In this document: positions 29,380-39,242 of the stretch, one piece after another
Position numbering within the stretch: the stretch's first letter is position 1
Layout: each line of letters opens with the position of its first letter
Assembly: GCF_019511525.1 (NCBI RefSeq)
Contig: NZ_JAEUAT010000002.1
Location: forward strand, 310,001 to 374,000
Direction: 5' to 3'
Length of the DNA stretch: 64,000 nucleotides
Source: Rhizobium cauense
GTDB taxonomy: Bacteria; Pseudomonadota; Alphaproteobacteria; Rhizobiales; Rhizobiaceae
The notes under the pieces: model-generated
Told to the model about the DNA's origin: nothing
What the model saw: the letters and a program-made list of their open reading frames with translations, nothing else
The model's database searches: none
Translations under genes and position numbers: made by a program

Positions 29380-30026
29380 GACTCATACTGTTAGGGCCGC
29401 CGGGCGCGGGTAAGGGGACCCAGGCTCAGCGGATCGTGGAGAAGCACGGCATACCGCAGCTCTCCACGGGTGACATGCTTCGTGCTGCCGTCGCGGCGGG
29501 CACGGAGGTAGGCAAGCGCGCGAAGGCCGTGATGGATGCTGGCAAGCTTGTCTCCGATGAGATCGTCAATGCTATCGTTTCAGAGCGTCTAGACGCTCCG
29601 GATTGCGCCAAAGGTTTTATTCTCGATGGTTATCCGCGCACGCTGGTTCAGGCCGACGCGACGGAAGCCATGCTGAAGGGGAAGGGCCTGGAACTCTCGA
29701 CCGTTATCGAGATTCAGGTTGACGACAAGGTCCTGGCGGACCGCGTTTCCGGCCGCTACACCTGCGCCAACTGCGGCGCCGGCTATCACGACACGAACGT
29801 GAAGCCGAAGGTGGAGGGAGTTTGCGACCGTTGTGGCTCGACTCACTTCAAGCGCCGGCCGGACGACAACCGCGAAACCGTGGTGACGCGTCTGCAGGCC
29901 TACTACAAGGAAACATCGCCACTGATCGGCTACTACTATGCCAAGGGCAAGCTGAAGTCGGTTGATGGCATGGCGGATATCGATCACGTGACGGGCGAGA
30001 TCGATAAGATACTTTCGAAGCTTTAG
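29376..30026 (+). CDS. adk: Adenylate kinase, zinc-LID type
   Basis: Adenylate kinase interconverts ATP, AMP and ADP. The 216-residue product has the P-loop GPPGAGKGT (7-15), the AMP-binding segment and a long LID with four cysteines at 130, 133, 150 and 153 (CANC and CDRC), which in this family bind structural zinc. It starts inside the secY stop. A 221-base spacer separates it from rpsM, so it probably ends the spc transcript. Confidence 0.96.
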   Translation: MRLILLGPPGAGKGTQAQRIVEKHGIPQLSTGDMLRAAVAAGTEVGKRAKAVMDAGKLVSDEIVNAIVSERLDAPDCAKGFILDGYPRTLVQADATEAMLKGKGLELSTVIEIQVDDKVLADRVSGRYTCANCGAGYHDTNVKPKVEGVCDRCGSTHFKRRPDDNRETVVTRLQAYYKETSPLIGYYYAKGKLKSVDGMADIDHVTGEIDKILSKL

Positions 30027-30247
30027 TCTTTGAAAATAAACTTGGCGGAAACGGTTGCTTTTCAGCACTGATTCCGCTAAACACCGCGCCAACTCGCGAC
30101 ATGTGATGCGATCGGCGCGGATTTCCAAAAGAAGTCCGGGTTCGGTCGTTTTGACATGTACGAACTCAAATCTGAACGAGCGGCCGGTTTGGCTGCATAA
30201 CGAAAAGCCTCTTGCCGGATGGCAACGGGAACGCAAGGAGAATAGGC

Positions 30248-30616
30248 GTGGCACGTATCGCTGGCGTCAACATCCCGACTGCGAAGCGCGTCGTTATCGC
30301 GCTGACCTACATTCACGGGATCGGTCCGAAATTTGCGCAGGAAATCGTCGAGAAGGTCGGTATTCCGACTGATCGTCGCGTTCATCAGCTCACCGACGCT
30401 GAAGTCCTGCAGATCCGCGAAACCATCGACCGCGACTATCAGGTCGAAGGTGATCTTCGTCGCGAAACCTCGATGAACATCAAGCGCCTGATGGACCTCG
30501 GCTGCTACCGCGGCCTGCGCCATCGTCGTGGTCTGCCGGTCCGCGGTCAGCGCACGCACACCAATGCTCGTACCCGCAAGGGTCCGGCAAAGGCTATTGC
30601 TGGTAAGAAGAAGTAA
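30248..30616 (+). CDS. rpsM: 30S ribosomal protein S13
   Basis: S13 is a head protein that bridges to L5 and contacts P-site tRNA. The 122-residue product starts at GTG 30248 ([13 protein letters not shown]) after AAGGAGAATAGG; no in-frame ATG nearby fits the family. The C-terminal tail [19 protein letters not shown] is intact. It is the first gene of the alpha cluster; a TTGACA at 30151 is a possible -35 element, but the -10 match is weak. Confidence 0.96.
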   Translation: MARIAGVNIPTAKRVVIALTYIHGIGPKFAQEIVEKVGIPTDRRVHQLTDAEVLQIRETIDRDYQVEGDLRRETSMNIKRLMDLGCYRGLRHRRGLPVRGQRTHTNARTRKGPAKAIAGKKK

Positions 30617-30634
30617 TTTCCGGGAAACCGGAGG

Positions 30635-30666
30635 TGAGGGGGCTGGCGGTCTGCGCCGGCCTCTTT
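30635..30666 (+). terminator. Terminator-like hairpin between rpsM and rpsK
   Basis: GCTGGCG and CGCCGGC form a stem with one G-U pair, flanked by GAGG/CCTC pairing, and TTTTGAG follows. It lies about 20 bases after rpsM in a 134-base spacer. As rpsM and rpsK are normally co-transcribed, this is more likely a partial terminator or a processing site than a full stop. Confidence 0.5.
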
Positions 30667-30750
30667 TGAGTTTGGGGCAGGGCCGCAAGGTCTCGTTCCG
30701 GTGTAGCCGCTGGCATTACGGCGGTGCAGAGATCCAAGAAAGGGATTTAA

Positions 30751-31140
30751 ATGGCCAAGGAAGCCGTACGCGTTCGCCGTCGCGAACGTAAAAACATTTC
30801 GTCGGGTGTTGCTCACGTCAACTCGACCTTCAACAACACGATGATCACGATCACCGACGCACAGGGCAACGCCATTGCCTGGTCGTCTGCTGGCGCCAAG
30901 GGCTTCAAGGGCTCGCGCAAGTCGACCCCGTTCGCTGCTCAGATCGCTGCTGAAGACTGCGCCAAAAAGGCTCAGGAACATGGCATGAAGTCGCTGGAAG
31001 TTGAAGTTTGCGGTCCGGGCTCGGGTCGTGAATCTGCTCTGCGCGCGCTCCAGGCTGCTGGTTTCATGATTACGTCCATCCGCGACGTGACGCCGATTCC
31101 GCACAATGGTTGCCGCCCGCGCAAGAAGCGCCGCGTCTGA
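30751..31140 (+). CDS. rpsK: 30S ribosomal protein S11
   Basis: S11 lines the platform near the E site. The 129-residue product has the conserved [21 protein letters not shown] block (about 16-36) and the C-terminal [16 protein letters not shown] tail that contacts rRNA. AAGAAAGGGATTTAA precedes ATG 30751. Confidence 0.97.
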   Translation: MAKEAVRVRRRERKNISSGVAHVNSTFNNTMITITDAQGNAIAWSSAGAKGFKGSRKSTPFAAQIAAEDCAKKAQEHGMKSLEVEVCGPGSGRESALRALQAAGFMITSIRDVTPIPHNGCRPRKKRRV

Positions 31141-31156
31141 TCATCGCCATTCACAA

Positions 31157-31185
31157 CACCGGTGAGCGGGTTTTCGCTCCCGGTG
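31157..31185 (+). other. Hairpin between rpsK and rpoA
   Basis: CACCGG (31157-31162), a single unpaired T, GAGCG, a six-base loop, then CGCTC and CCGGTG (31175-31185) make an 11-bp stem with one bulge. Only CTTCTC follows, so it is not a clear terminator. It sits 16 bases after rpsK and may adjust rpoA mRNA abundance. Confidence 0.5.
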
Positions 31186-31240
31186 CTTCTCAAGCTCGGT
31201 TGCCACGATTGGATGGTGGTAACGAACGGAAGGCAAAAAT

Positions 31241-32251
31241 ATGATTCAGAAAAACTGGCAGGAATTGATCAAGCCGAACAAGGTCGAGTTCTCTTCGAGC
31301 TCGCGCACGAAGGCGACGCTCGTTGCAGAGCCGCTGGAGCGCGGTTTCGGCCTCACCCTCGGCAACGCGCTTCGCCGCGTTCTGCTGTCCTCGCTGCGCG
31401 GTGCCGCAGTGACGGCTGTGCAGATCGACGGCGTGCTGCATGAGTTCTCGTCGATCCCGGGCGTCCGCGAAGACGTTACGGACATCGTCCTCAACATCAA
31501 GGAAATCGCCATCAAGATGGATGGCGATGACGCAAAGCGCATGGTCGTGCGTAAGCAGGGCCCGGGCGTTGTAACGGCTGGCGATATCCAGACGGTCGGC
31601 GACATTGAAATCCTCAACCCCGAGCATGTGATCTGCACGCTCGACGAGGGCGCCGAAATCCGTATGGAATTCACCGTCAACAACGGCAAGGGCTACGTTC
31701 CGGCCGACCGCAATCGTGCGGAAGATGCTCCGATCGGTCTCATCCCGGTCGACAGCCTTTATTCGCCGGTCAAGAAGGTGTCCTACAAGGTTGAAAACAC
31801 CCGCGAAGGACAGGTTCTCGACTACGACAAGCTGAACATGACGATCGAAACCGATGGTTCGATCTCCGGCGAAGATGCCGTCGCTTTTGCGGCTCGCATT
31901 CTTCAGGATCAGCTTGGCGTGTTCGTCAACTTCGACGAGCCGCAGAAGGAAGCCGAAGAAGAAGCAGTCACCGAACTTGCTTTCAACCCGGCGCTCCTCA
32001 AGAAGGTGGACGAACTCGAACTGTCTGTTCGCTCGGCAAACTGCCTGAAGAACGACAACATCGTCTACATCGGCGACCTCATTCAGAAGACCGAAGCAGA
32101 AATGCTCCGCACACCGAATTTTGGTCGCAAGTCGCTGAACGAAATCAAGGAAGTTCTCGCTTCCATGGGCCTGCACCTCGGCATGGAAGTGCCGGCATGG
32201 CCGCCCGAGAACATCGAAGATCTCGCCAAGCGCTACGAAGACCAATACTAA
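31241..32251 (+). CDS. rpoA: DNA-directed RNA polymerase subunit alpha
   Basis: Alpha dimerises to seed RNA polymerase assembly and contacts activators and UP elements. The 336-residue product has the N-terminal assembly domain (about 1-235, with [20 protein letters not shown] at 28-47), an acidic linker and the C-terminal domain with [10 protein letters not shown] containing the DNA-contacting arginine equivalent to E. coli R265. It sits between rpsK and rplQ, the conserved alpha-operon place. Confidence 0.97.
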   Translation: MIQKNWQELIKPNKVEFSSSSRTKATLVAEPLERGFGLTLGNALRRVLLSSLRGAAVTAVQIDGVLHEFSSIPGVREDVTDIVLNIKEIAIKMDGDDAKRMVVRKQGPGVVTAGDIQTVGDIEILNPEHVICTLDEGAEIRMEFTVNNGKGYVPADRNRAEDAPIGLIPVDSLYSPVKKVSYKVENTREGQVLDYDKLNMTIETDGSISGEDAVAFAARILQDQLGVFVNFDEPQKEAEEEAVTELAFNPALLKKVDELELSVRSANCLKNDNIVYIGDLIQKTEAEMLRTPNFGRKSLNEIKEVLASMGLHLGMEVPAWPPENIEDLAKRYEDQY

Positions 32252-32295
32252 CGTTCAAACGGCAGGCAATAGCCTGCAAGTGAAGGAGAATAGCA

Positions 32296-32721
32296 ATGCG
32301 CCACGGTAAATCCGGCCGCAAGCTGAACAGAACCGCTAGCCACCGCAAGGCAATGTTTGCCAACATGGCGGCTTCGCTCATCACCCATGAGCAGATCGTG
32401 ACCACCCTGCCGAAGGCAAAGGAAATCCGTCCGATCGTTGAAAAGCTCGTGACCCTCGGCAAGCGCGGCGACCTGCACGCTCGTCGTCAGGCGATCTCGC
32501 AGATCCGCGACGCCGCTGTCGTTTCGAAGCTGTTCGACACGATCGCTTCGCGCTACGCAACCCGCAACGGCGGCTACCTGCGTATCATGAAGGCTGGCTT
32601 CCGCCAGGGCGACAACGCAGCTCTCGCTGTTGTTGAGTTCGTTGATCGCGACACCCATGCCAAGGGCGCAGCCGACAAGGCTCGCGTTGAAGCTGAAGCT
32701 GCTGCAGCTGAAGCCGCCTAA
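32296..32721 (+). CDS. rplQ: 50S ribosomal protein L17
   Basis: L17 lies near the tunnel exit. The 141-residue product starts [25 protein letters not shown], the invariant family start, and ends in an Ala/Glu-rich tail. GAAGGAGAATAGC precedes the ATG. It is the last gene of the r-protein block, followed by a strong terminator. Confidence 0.97.
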   Translation: MRHGKSGRKLNRTASHRKAMFANMAASLITHEQIVTTLPKAKEIRPIVEKLVTLGKRGDLHARRQAISQIRDAAVVSKLFDTIASRYATRNGGYLRIMKAGFRQGDNAALAVVEFVDRDTHAKGAADKARVEAEAAAAEAA

Positions 32722-32743
32722 TCCTTTCCGGTTTACCGGAAGC

Positions 32744-32775
32744 AAAACAGCCGGGCTGCGAAGCCCGGCTGTTTT
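32744..32775 (+). terminator. Rho-independent terminator after rplQ
   Basis: AAAACAGCCGGGCT (32744-32757) pairs with AGCCCGGCTGTTTT (32762-32775) around GCGA. Perfect stem with flanking A and T runs; it ends the long S10-spc-alpha transcription block. Confidence 0.92.
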
Positions 32776-32902
32776 CGTCTAGAGCACTTGGAGAAGGCTG
32801 CAGCCTGCATTGATCGCCGATGACGGAGTACTGCGCTCTATTGAGCGAGCTTGCGATCGGAGCTAGCTTCACGGCCTCTACCAGTATCTCAGGAGTGGGC
32901 GC

Positions 32903-33286
32903 TTGATAGATCATATAACCATCGCGGTGAGCGACCTTGCCAGGAGCAAGCTGTTCTACGAGAGAGCATTTGCGCCGCTGGGATATGAACTTTCCTTCGG
33001 AAAAGAGGACGTGTTTTGGGCCTTCGATATTGGCAACGGCTGCCTGTTCGAGATCCAGCAGGCAGATAGCGAGCCCCCCCTGACGCGCGTGCATGTGGCA
33101 TTCCGGGTACGCAACAGGGCAGAAGTGGAGGCCTTCTATAAGGTCGCACTCGAGGCTGGGGCTACCGATAATGGGGCGCCCGGTCCACGCCCGCAATACA
33201 CTGCGGACTACTATGCCTGCTTCGTTCTTGATCCTGATGGCTACAACATTGAAGCCATGATTAATCAGCCGGGCCCGCAAACGTAA
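32903..33286 (+). CDS. VOC-family (glyoxalase/dioxygenase fold) protein
   Basis: The 127-residue protein has the two beta-alpha-beta-beta-beta modules of the vicinal-oxygen-chelate fold. Candidate metal ligands fall where expected: H4, E50, H64 and E117, so it probably binds a divalent metal. The C-terminal FVLDPDGYNIEA motif is typical of glyoxalase/bleomycin-resistance relatives. Substrate is unknown. The start is TTG 32903 preceded by CAGGAG; no ATG fits. It stands alone between the rplQ terminator and the convergent msrQ. A paralogue with the same ending lies at 49772-50149, also beside a ribosomal-protein operon. Confidence 0.85.
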   Translation: MIDHITIAVSDLARSKLFYERAFAPLGYELSFGKEDVFWAFDIGNGCLFEIQQADSEPPLTRVHVAFRVRNRAEVEAFYKVALEAGATDNGAPGPRPQYTADYYACFVLDPDGYNIEAMINQPGPQT

Positions 33287-33325
33287 TCGCCTTGCGGGTG
33301 ATTGTCAGCGTCCGTTGACTCAGAC

Positions 33326-33982
33326 TCACGACGCGGTCGCCGTGGCCCGCACGCGCTCGCGGCCCTGGCCACGCTTTCTGCTTCGCGCGATCGGCCGCCA
33401 CGACCGGTAGAGTATAAGCAGTATGATCAAGCCGACATAGATATACTGCTCAAGGTCGAGGATCTTCGTCGACAGTGCAAAGTGGACGGCCCCGGCGGCG
33501 GCCACGATATAGACGAGGCGGTGCAACCGCACCCAGTTCGGACCGAGCCGACGGATCGAAAAGTTGTTGGACGTCACCGCGAGCGGAACGAGCAAGGCAA
33601 GTCCCGCCATGCCGAACATGATGAAGGGGCGCTTCAGCACGTCGTTCACGACTGCGGTAAGATCGAGCGCCTGGTCCAGCACCATGTAAACGGTGAAGTG
33701 CATCAACGCGTAGTAGAAGGTCAGGAGACCGAGTGCGCGACGATAGCGGAGATAGTTCCAGCCGAAGAGGTCGCGGGCAGGGGAGACGGCCAGCGTCAGG
33801 ATGAGGAAGCGGATCGTCCAGAGGCCGAGGAACAGCTCGAAGGTCTTGACCGGGTCGGCCCCAAGCTGATCGGTGGCGCCCAGATAGAAGGTCCATGCCG
33901 CCGGCAGCAACCCGGCGACATAGAGAGCCCAGACAGAGGCCGGCTGCCAACGCTTCGGAAGGGTGAGCGAAAGTCCCGCCAT
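33326..33982 (-). CDS. msrQ: MsrQ, heme-binding membrane subunit of methionine sulfoxide reductase
   Basis: MsrQ (YedZ) is an inner-membrane heme b protein that passes electrons to periplasmic MsrP. The 218-residue product has about six membrane segments and conserved histidines in YYALMHFTVYMV and RLHRLVYIVAAAGAVHF that are the expected heme ligands. The C-terminus is Arg-rich and cytoplasmic. It starts on the A shared with the msrP stop (TAATG), so the pair is coupled. It converges on the VOC gene with a 39-base gap. Confidence 0.92.
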   Translation of the reverse strand: MAGLSLTLPKRWQPASVWALYVAGLLPAAWTFYLGATDQLGADPVKTFELFLGLWTIRFLILTLAVSPARDLFGWNYLRYRRALGLLTFYYALMHFTVYMVLDQALDLTAVVNDVLKRPFIMFGMAGLALLVPLAVTSNNFSIRRLGPNWVRLHRLVYIVAAAGAVHFALSTKILDLEQYIYVGLIILLILYRSWRPIARSRKRGQGRERVRATATAS

Positions 33983-34929
33983 TAGAAGTTCTTCCGCAGA
34001 TCCATGCCGCTATAGAGGCTGGCCACCTCGTCGGCATAGCCGTTGAACGGCAGGGTCGGATGGCGGCTGGCGCCGAAAAAGCCGCTTTCACCGATCCGCC
34101 GCTCCGTCGCCTGGCTCCAGCGCGGGTGGTCGACCTCCGGATTGACGTTGGCGTAAAAGCCGTATTCCTGTGGATTGGTGACTTGCCAGGTGTTCTTCGG
34201 CTCCTTGTCGGTCAGCGTGATCCGGACAATCGACTTGATGCCCTTGAAGCCATATTTCCACGGCACGACCAACCGGATCGGAGCGCCGTTCTGGTTTGGC
34301 AGGGTTTGTCCGTAGAGACCAACTGCGAGCAGCGTCAGCGGATGGCGTGCTTCGTCGAGCCGCAGGCCTTCGACATAGGGCCAGTCGAGCGATTGGAATA
34401 TGCCCTTTTGACCGGGCATCTCGTCCGGCCGCACCACAGTCTCGAACGCGACATATTTCGCGCTTCCCTGGGGTTCGACCTTGTTCAGGAGGGAGGCGAG
34501 GGGAAAGCCATCCCAGGGAATGACCATCGACCATGCTTCGACGCAGCGCATGCGATAGGTACGGCTCTCGATCGGGAACTCTTTCATCAGAGCCTCGACA
34601 TCGAACGTGCCGGGCTTGTTGACCATGCCGTCGACTTTGATCGTCCAGGGCAACGGCTTGAAGTCGCCTGAAAGTGCGGCGGGGTCGCCCTTGTCTAAAC
34701 CGAATTCGTAAAAGTTGTTGTAGGTCGTAACATCCTTGAGCGGTGTTGCCTTCTCGTCGACCTTGTATTTGCTATCAACGACCGAAAGCGCCGCTGCGCC
34801 GGCCTTCGTGGCACCATAAAGCGCCATTGCGCCCAACGTTGCGGCGCCAAGGAATTCGCGACGCCTGAGATAGAGCTGTTGCGGCGTGATCTCCGAAGAT
34901 GCGATCTTGGGGGGGCGATAGGCTGGCAT
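33982..34929 (-). CDS. msrP: MsrP, periplasmic molybdopterin methionine sulfoxide reductase
   Basis: MsrP (YedY) reduces methionine sulfoxide in oxidised periplasmic proteins. The 315-residue product has a twin-arginine signal (RRREFLGAA, 22-30) for folded export with its molybdenum cofactor, and the sulfite-oxidase fold with the probable Mo-ligating Cys129 in MRCVEAW. The frame is open further upstream, but ATG at 34929 has an AGGAGG Shine-Dalgarno and matches the family start MPAYRPPKI. The usual partner msrQ follows directly. No adjacent regulator is present. Confidence 0.93.
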   Translation of the reverse strand: MPAYRPPKIASSEITPQQLYLRRREFLGAATLGAMALYGATKAGAAALSVVDSKYKVDEKATPLKDVTTYNNFYEFGLDKGDPAALSGDFKPLPWTIKVDGMVNKPGTFDVEALMKEFPIESRTYRMRCVEAWSMVIPWDGFPLASLLNKVEPQGSAKYVAFETVVRPDEMPGQKGIFQSLDWPYVEGLRLDEARHPLTLLAVGLYGQTLPNQNGAPIRLVVPWKYGFKGIKSIVRITLTDKEPKNTWQVTNPQEYGFYANVNPEVDHPRWSQATERRIGESGFFGASRHPTLPFNGYADEVASLYSGMDLRKNF

Positions 34930-35252
34930 CGGAAACCTCCTGAGCATTGGAGCTCGGCATAAACCTTCAACGCAACACATGCGTCTTTGGATCATTGTTT
35001 ATGCCGATCGGCGTGGCTGCGGAAAGCCAACTTTTTGTGTACGCTGTTTGATGGAATAGTCTGCAACAAAACCACAGCGGCGGCCGTATATGGCCGATGC
35101 ACCCGGAAAACCAGGCGTACCGGTTTGGGCCTTCCCGGTAGTGACAGCCCGCGCCGTTTGGATTAGGACAATTCCAAAAAGCAGCGATAGCCCGGCCGCT
35201 TGAACATTGCGCCCTGCATCGCCGACGATTTCCGACACGTGAGGAATACACC
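34930..35252. promoter_or_regulatory. Divergent msrP-ilvD intergenic region
   Basis: 323 bases between the divergent starts of msrP and ilvD. It must contain promoters for both, but no element stood out beyond a T-rich patch near 35031-35040 and a CGGCCGTATATGGCCG palindrome at about 35083-35098, a possible operator. Open frames here are short and unsupported. Confidence 0.4.
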
Positions 35253-37091
35253 ATGCCAGCCTACCGTTCCAGAACCACGACCCACGGCCGCAATATGGCG
35301 GGCGCCCGCGGCCTTTGGCGCGCCACGGGGATGAAGGATTCGGACTTTGGTAAGCCGATTATTGCGGTGGTGAACTCGTTCACCCAGTTCGTGCCGGGTC
35401 ACGTTCACCTCAAGGATCTGGGGCAACTCGTCGCGCGCGAAATCGAAGCGGCCGGCGGTGTCGCCAAGGAGTTCAACACGATCGCCGTCGACGACGGTAT
35501 CGCGATGGGCCATGACGGCATGCTCTATTCGCTGCCGTCGCGCGAACTGATCGCCGACAGCGTCGAATACATGGTCAATGCTCACTGTGCCGACGCCATG
35601 GTCTGCATCTCGAACTGCGACAAGATCACCCCCGGCATGCTGATGGCCTCGCTTCGCCTCAACATACCGACGGTCTTCGTGTCTGGCGGTCCGATGGAAG
35701 CAGGCAAGGTTGTTCTGAACGGAAAGACCCATGCGCTCGATCTGGTGGACGCCATGGTTGCAGCCGCTGACGACAAGGTCAGCGACGAGGATGTCAAGGT
35801 TATCGAGCGCTCTGCCTGTCCGACCTGCGGCTCGTGCTCAGGCATGTTCACCGCGAACTCCATGAACTGCCTGACCGAGGCACTTGGCCTGTCATTGCCG
35901 GGCAATGGCTCGACGCTTGCGACGCATGCCGACCGCAAGCGCCTCTTTGTCGAGGCCGGTCACCTGATCGTCGATCTCGCTCGCCGTTACTATGAGCAGG
36001 ACGACGTCAAGGCCCTGCCGCGCACGATTGCCTCCAAGCAGGCATTCGAGAACGCGATGGCACTCGATATCGCCATGGGCGGCTCGACGAACACCGTCTT
36101 GCACATCCTGGCGGCTGCGCACGAGGGCGAGATCGATTTCACGATGACTGATATCGATGCATTGTCGCGTCGCGTTCCCTGCCTCTCCAAGGTTGCTCCG
36201 GCAAAGAACGACGTCCACATGGAAGACGTTCATCGCGCCGGCGGTATCATGTCGATCCTTGGCGAACTCGATAAAGGTGGCCTGCTCAACCGCGACTGCC
36301 CGACGGTCCATGCCGAGACGCTCGGCGATGCGATCGATCGCTGGGACATCACGCGCACCAACAGCGAGACTGTCCGCAAGTTCTACCGTGCCGCTCCTGG
36401 CGGCATCCCGACGCAGGTTGCCTTCAGCCAGGAGGCGCGCTGGGACGAACTCGACATGGATCGCGAAAAGGGTGTCATCCGCTCCGTCGAGCATCCGTTC
36501 TCGAAGGACGGCGGACTTGCTGTTCTGAAGGGTAACCTGGCGCTTGACGGCTGCATCGTGAAGACAGCGGGCGTCGATGAATCGATCCTGAAGTTCTCCG
36601 GTCCAGCCAAGGTCTATGAAAGCCAGGATGCGGCCGTGAAGGCGATCCTTTCGAATGAAGTTGTCGCCGGCGATGTCGTCGTTATCCGCTACGAAGGCCC
36701 GAAGGGTGGCCCCGGCATGCAGGAAATGCTCTATCCAACGAGCTATCTGAAGTCGAAGGGCCTCGGCAAGGCTTGCGCGCTGATCACCGACGGCCGCTTC
36801 TCGGGTGGTACCTCGGGTCTCTCCATAGGTCACGTTTCGCCGGAGGCAGCAAACGGCGGCACGATCGGTCTGGTCCGCGAAGGCGACATGATCGACATCG
36901 ATATTCCGAACCGCATCATCAGCCTGCGCGTCGACGACAAGGAACTTGCGAACCGTCGCGCCGAGCAGGAAGAGAAGGGCTGGCATCCCGCCGAACACCG
37001 CAAGCGCAACGTCACGACTGCGCTGAAGGCTTACGCTGCCTTTGCAACCAGCGCCGATCGCGGCGCGGTACGCGATCTCGGCAGCCGCTGA
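35253..37091 (+). CDS. ilvD: Dihydroxy-acid dehydratase
   Basis: IlvD dehydrates dihydroxy-isovalerate and dihydroxy-methylvalerate, the third common step of branched-chain amino acid synthesis. The 612-residue product has the iron-sulfur ligand segments [12 protein letters not shown] (C122) and [20 protein letters not shown] (C189, C192, C195) and the C-terminal [10 protein letters not shown] signature. GAGGAATACACC precedes ATG 35253. It is monocistronic, ending at a terminator shared with the convergent LprI-like gene. Confidence 0.97.
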   Translation: MPAYRSRTTTHGRNMAGARGLWRATGMKDSDFGKPIIAVVNSFTQFVPGHVHLKDLGQLVAREIEAAGGVAKEFNTIAVDDGIAMGHDGMLYSLPSRELIADSVEYMVNAHCADAMVCISNCDKITPGMLMASLRLNIPTVFVSGGPMEAGKVVLNGKTHALDLVDAMVAAADDKVSDEDVKVIERSACPTCGSCSGMFTANSMNCLTEALGLSLPGNGSTLATHADRKRLFVEAGHLIVDLARRYYEQDDVKALPRTIASKQAFENAMALDIAMGGSTNTVLHILAAAHEGEIDFTMTDIDALSRRVPCLSKVAPAKNDVHMEDVHRAGGIMSILGELDKGGLLNRDCPTVHAETLGDAIDRWDITRTNSETVRKFYRAAPGGIPTQVAFSQEARWDELDMDREKGVIRSVEHPFSKDGGLAVLKGNLALDGCIVKTAGVDESILKFSGPAKVYESQDAAVKAILSNEVVAGDVVVIRYEGPKGGPGMQEMLYPTSYLKSKGLGKACALITDGRFSGGTSGLSIGHVSPEAANGGTIGLVREGDMIDIDIPNRIISLRVDDKELANRRAEQEEKGWHPAEHRKRNVTTALKAYAAFATSADRGAVRDLGSR

Positions 37092-37120
37092 GCGTCACTG
37101 ATCATTCGAATATGAAATGG

Positions 37121-37152
37121 ACCGGCCGTTAAAGCGGCCGGTTTATTTTTTT
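37121..37152 (+). terminator. ilvD terminator overlapping the LprI-like gene end
   Basis: ACCGGCCG (37121-37128) pairs with CGGCCGGT (37135-37142), followed on the + strand by TTTATTTTTTTG. The stop codon and last few codons of the convergent minus-strand gene (from 37129) are made from this same DNA. Confidence 0.9.
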
Positions 37153-37485
37153 GTAGGTCTCGTCCAGTTGCTTCAGGCGCTCGTCATAGGCTGCCTTGAT
37201 GCAGGCGTCGTCGGCGGCGCACTCCTGGCGTTTCTTGAGCCAGGCGGTTTGCTCGTCCTGTAGAGTGCCTCGCGAGCCCATCGCCATCAGGCCGGAAAGG
37301 AGATCGAACGTCGTCACCATCTTGACGTCGGCGTCGTTCAGGGCGCGGTTCTCGCAGATCACCTTTTCATCCGCCTTCAATTCCTTCGCATTGCAATCGA
37401 AGCTCGCGGCGTGGGAAGTGCCAACCGTAAGAACGCAGAATGCGAGTACGACGGACGGGGCAAGGGTACGGTGAAAGGATCTCAT
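37129..37485 (-). CDS. Secreted LprI/DUF1311-like protein
   Basis: The 118-residue protein has a cleavable signal peptide (about 1-27, cut after SHA). The mature part has four cysteines (31, 44, 89, 95), probably two disulfides, and the pattern ending CxxxxxCIKAAYDERLKQLDETY, which I recognise as the DUF1311 / lysozyme-inhibitor LprI N-terminal family. A periplasmic or envelope role is likely; lysozyme inhibition is not shown by the sequence. It is divergent from the Do protease and converges on ilvD. Confidence 0.8.
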   Translation of the reverse strand: MRSFHRTLAPSVVLAFCVLTVGTSHAASFDCNAKELKADEKVICENRALNDADVKMVTTFDLLSGLMAMGSRGTLQDEQTAWLKKRQECAADDACIKAAYDERLKQLDETYKKINRPL

Positions 37486-37838
37486 GCATCAATTCCTGTG
37501 TGGTAGCGGTGCAGCGACGAACATGATGCAGTCTGGCGGCATGACAAGGGCATACGCTTGCTTCTGCGGCGCGGAATCGACCGCCGACAGGCCGTGAACG
37601 CCGGGCCGCCCTCAGTCGGAAACAGGAGCGAGGCCGGCTCTGGAGGGATGTCTCCCATGGGTGACTTCGGCGCGCCATTGGCTTTAAATATCAGTCGTAT
37701 AGAGCTCATTGCTGAATCAACTTGGCAAGTACCGTCAGTAGTTCGTGAACTGCCCCATTGTTCCATGCTTCCGCCCTCTTTCCTTTCTAGCGTCCGGCGC
37801 TACAACGTTTTCACAAGAGAATTTGAGAAGGACTTCCC
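37486..37838. promoter_or_regulatory. Divergent region between LprI-like gene and Do protease
   Basis: 353 bases without a plausible gene. It must carry promoters for both flanking envelope-protein genes. An A+T-rich stretch around 37680-37740 could hold the protease promoter, but no clear -35/-10 pair or sigma-E/RpoH element could be assigned. Confidence 0.35.
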
Positions 37839-39242
37839 ATGCATGACCTGTTGAAGCGCGCGGCTCTGCCTCTCGTGGCCATGGTGCTCGCGCTGCCGGT
37901 TTCCGCCTATGCTCAAACAGCCAAGACCGTGCCGCAAAGCCAAATGGAGATGCAGCTCTCCTTCGCGCCGCTGGTCAAGCAGACGGCCGGGGCGGTGGTG
38001 AACGTCTATGCCGAGAAGACCGTGCGCCGGCAGTCTCCCTTTGCGGGAGATCCCTTCTTTGAACAGTTCTTCGGCCAGCAGATGCCGAACCGCAGCGAGA
38101 AGCAGTCGTCACTCGGATCCGGCGTCATCGTCGAGGCGAACGGAACAATCGTTACCAACAACCATGTGGTGGAAGGAGCCGACGACATTAAGGTCGCGCT
38201 CTCCGACGGGCGCGAGTTTCCGTGCAAGGTCGTCTTGAGGGACGACCGCTTGGATCTCGCCGTTCTCAAAGTCGATACGAAGGAGAGCTTTCCGACACTT
38301 GCGCTCGGCAATTCCGACGCGGTCGAAGTCGGTGATCTGGTCCTGGCAATCGGTAACCCGTTTGGGGTCGGCCAGACAGTGACGAGCGGGATCGTCTCCG
38401 CACTGGCGCGCAACCAGGTGGTCAAGAACGAGTTCGGCTTCTTCATCCAGACGGACGCGTCGATCAACCCCGGCAATTCCGGTGGCGCCCTTATGAACAT
38501 GAAGGGCGAACTGATCGGCATCAACACCGCGATCTTCTCGCGTGGTGGCGGCTCCAACGGCATCGGCTTTGCTATCCCTGCCAATCTGGTCAAGGTGTTC
38601 CTCGCCTCGGCTGATGCAGGGGTGAAATCCTTCGAGCGACCCTATGTCGGCGCGACGTTCGATGCGGTGACATCTGAGGTTGCCGAAGCACTCGGCCTCA
38701 GCAAGGCCCGCGGCGCGCTGGTGGTCAAGGTCAGCGACGGCGGCCCCGCGGCGAAGGCCGGATTGAAGGCCGGACAAATCGTTACCGCCGTTGATGGCAT
38801 TCCGGTCGAGCATCCCGATGCTCTCCTCTATCGACTGACAACGGCAGGGCTCGGCAAATCGGTCCAGTTGACGGTCGTTGAAAACGGGCGTGACCAACAG
38901 ATCACGCTGGCACTCGCCAGGGCGCCCGAGACGGCACCGCGTGATCAGCGTACGATTGGTGGGCGCACGCCCTTTACCGGTGCCGTGGTAGAAAACCTTT
39001 CGCCTCGGGTTGCCGACGAGCTTCGGATGCCATCGGAATCCACTGGCGTCGTTGTTTCCGAGGTGAAGGAAGATTCCCTTGCTGCTCGCCTCGGTTTCGA
39101 GCCGAAGGACATCATCATTTCGATCAACGGCACCGAAGTGAAATCCACGCAAGAACTCGCCGCCATCGCCGACGAGGACCCGAGCTTCTGGCGTGTCGAG
39201 ATCGAACGCGATGGTCAACGTATTCGACAGTTCTTCCGATGA
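37839..39242 (+). CDS. Do-family (DegP/DegQ-like) periplasmic serine protease
   Basis: HtrA-type protease/chaperone for misfolded envelope proteins. The 467-residue product has a signal peptide (cut after AYA, 25), the trypsin-like domain with triad H109 (TNNHVVEG), D139 (DDRLDLAV) and S214 (NPGNSGGAL), and two PDZ domains (about 265-350 and 375-465). The acidic/Phe-rich loop FAGDPFFEQFFG (68-79) resembles the DegP LA loop. Its TGA overlaps the rarA ATG (ATGA), an unusual coupling of an envelope protease to a DNA-replication factor. Several Do paralogues exist in rhizobia, so no symbol is assigned. Confidence 0.93.
   Translation: MHDLLKRAALPLVAMVLALPVSAYAQTAKTVPQSQMEMQLSFAPLVKQTAGAVVNVYAEKTVRRQSPFAGDPFFEQFFGQQMPNRSEKQSSLGSGVIVEANGTIVTNNHVVEGADDIKVALSDGREFPCKVVLRDDRLDLAVLKVDTKESFPTLALGNSDAVEVGDLVLAIGNPFGVGQTVTSGIVSALARNQVVKNEFGFFIQTDASINPGNSGGALMNMKGELIGINTAIFSRGGGSNGIGFAIPANLVKVFLASADAGVKSFERPYVGATFDAVTSEVAEALGLSKARGALVVKVSDGGPAAKAGLKAGQIVTAVDGIPVEHPDALLYRLTTAGLGKSVQLTVVENGRDQQITLALARAPETAPRDQRTIGGRTPFTGAVVENLSPRVADELRMPSESTGVVVSEVKEDSLAARLGFEPKDIIISINGTEVKSTQELAAIADEDPSFWRVEIERDGQRIRQFFR

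Noticed and set aside
30043-30059. TGGCGG...TTGC before rpsM, sigma-54-like
   Set aside because: The GG-GC distance is 11 instead of 10 and the -24 half deviates.
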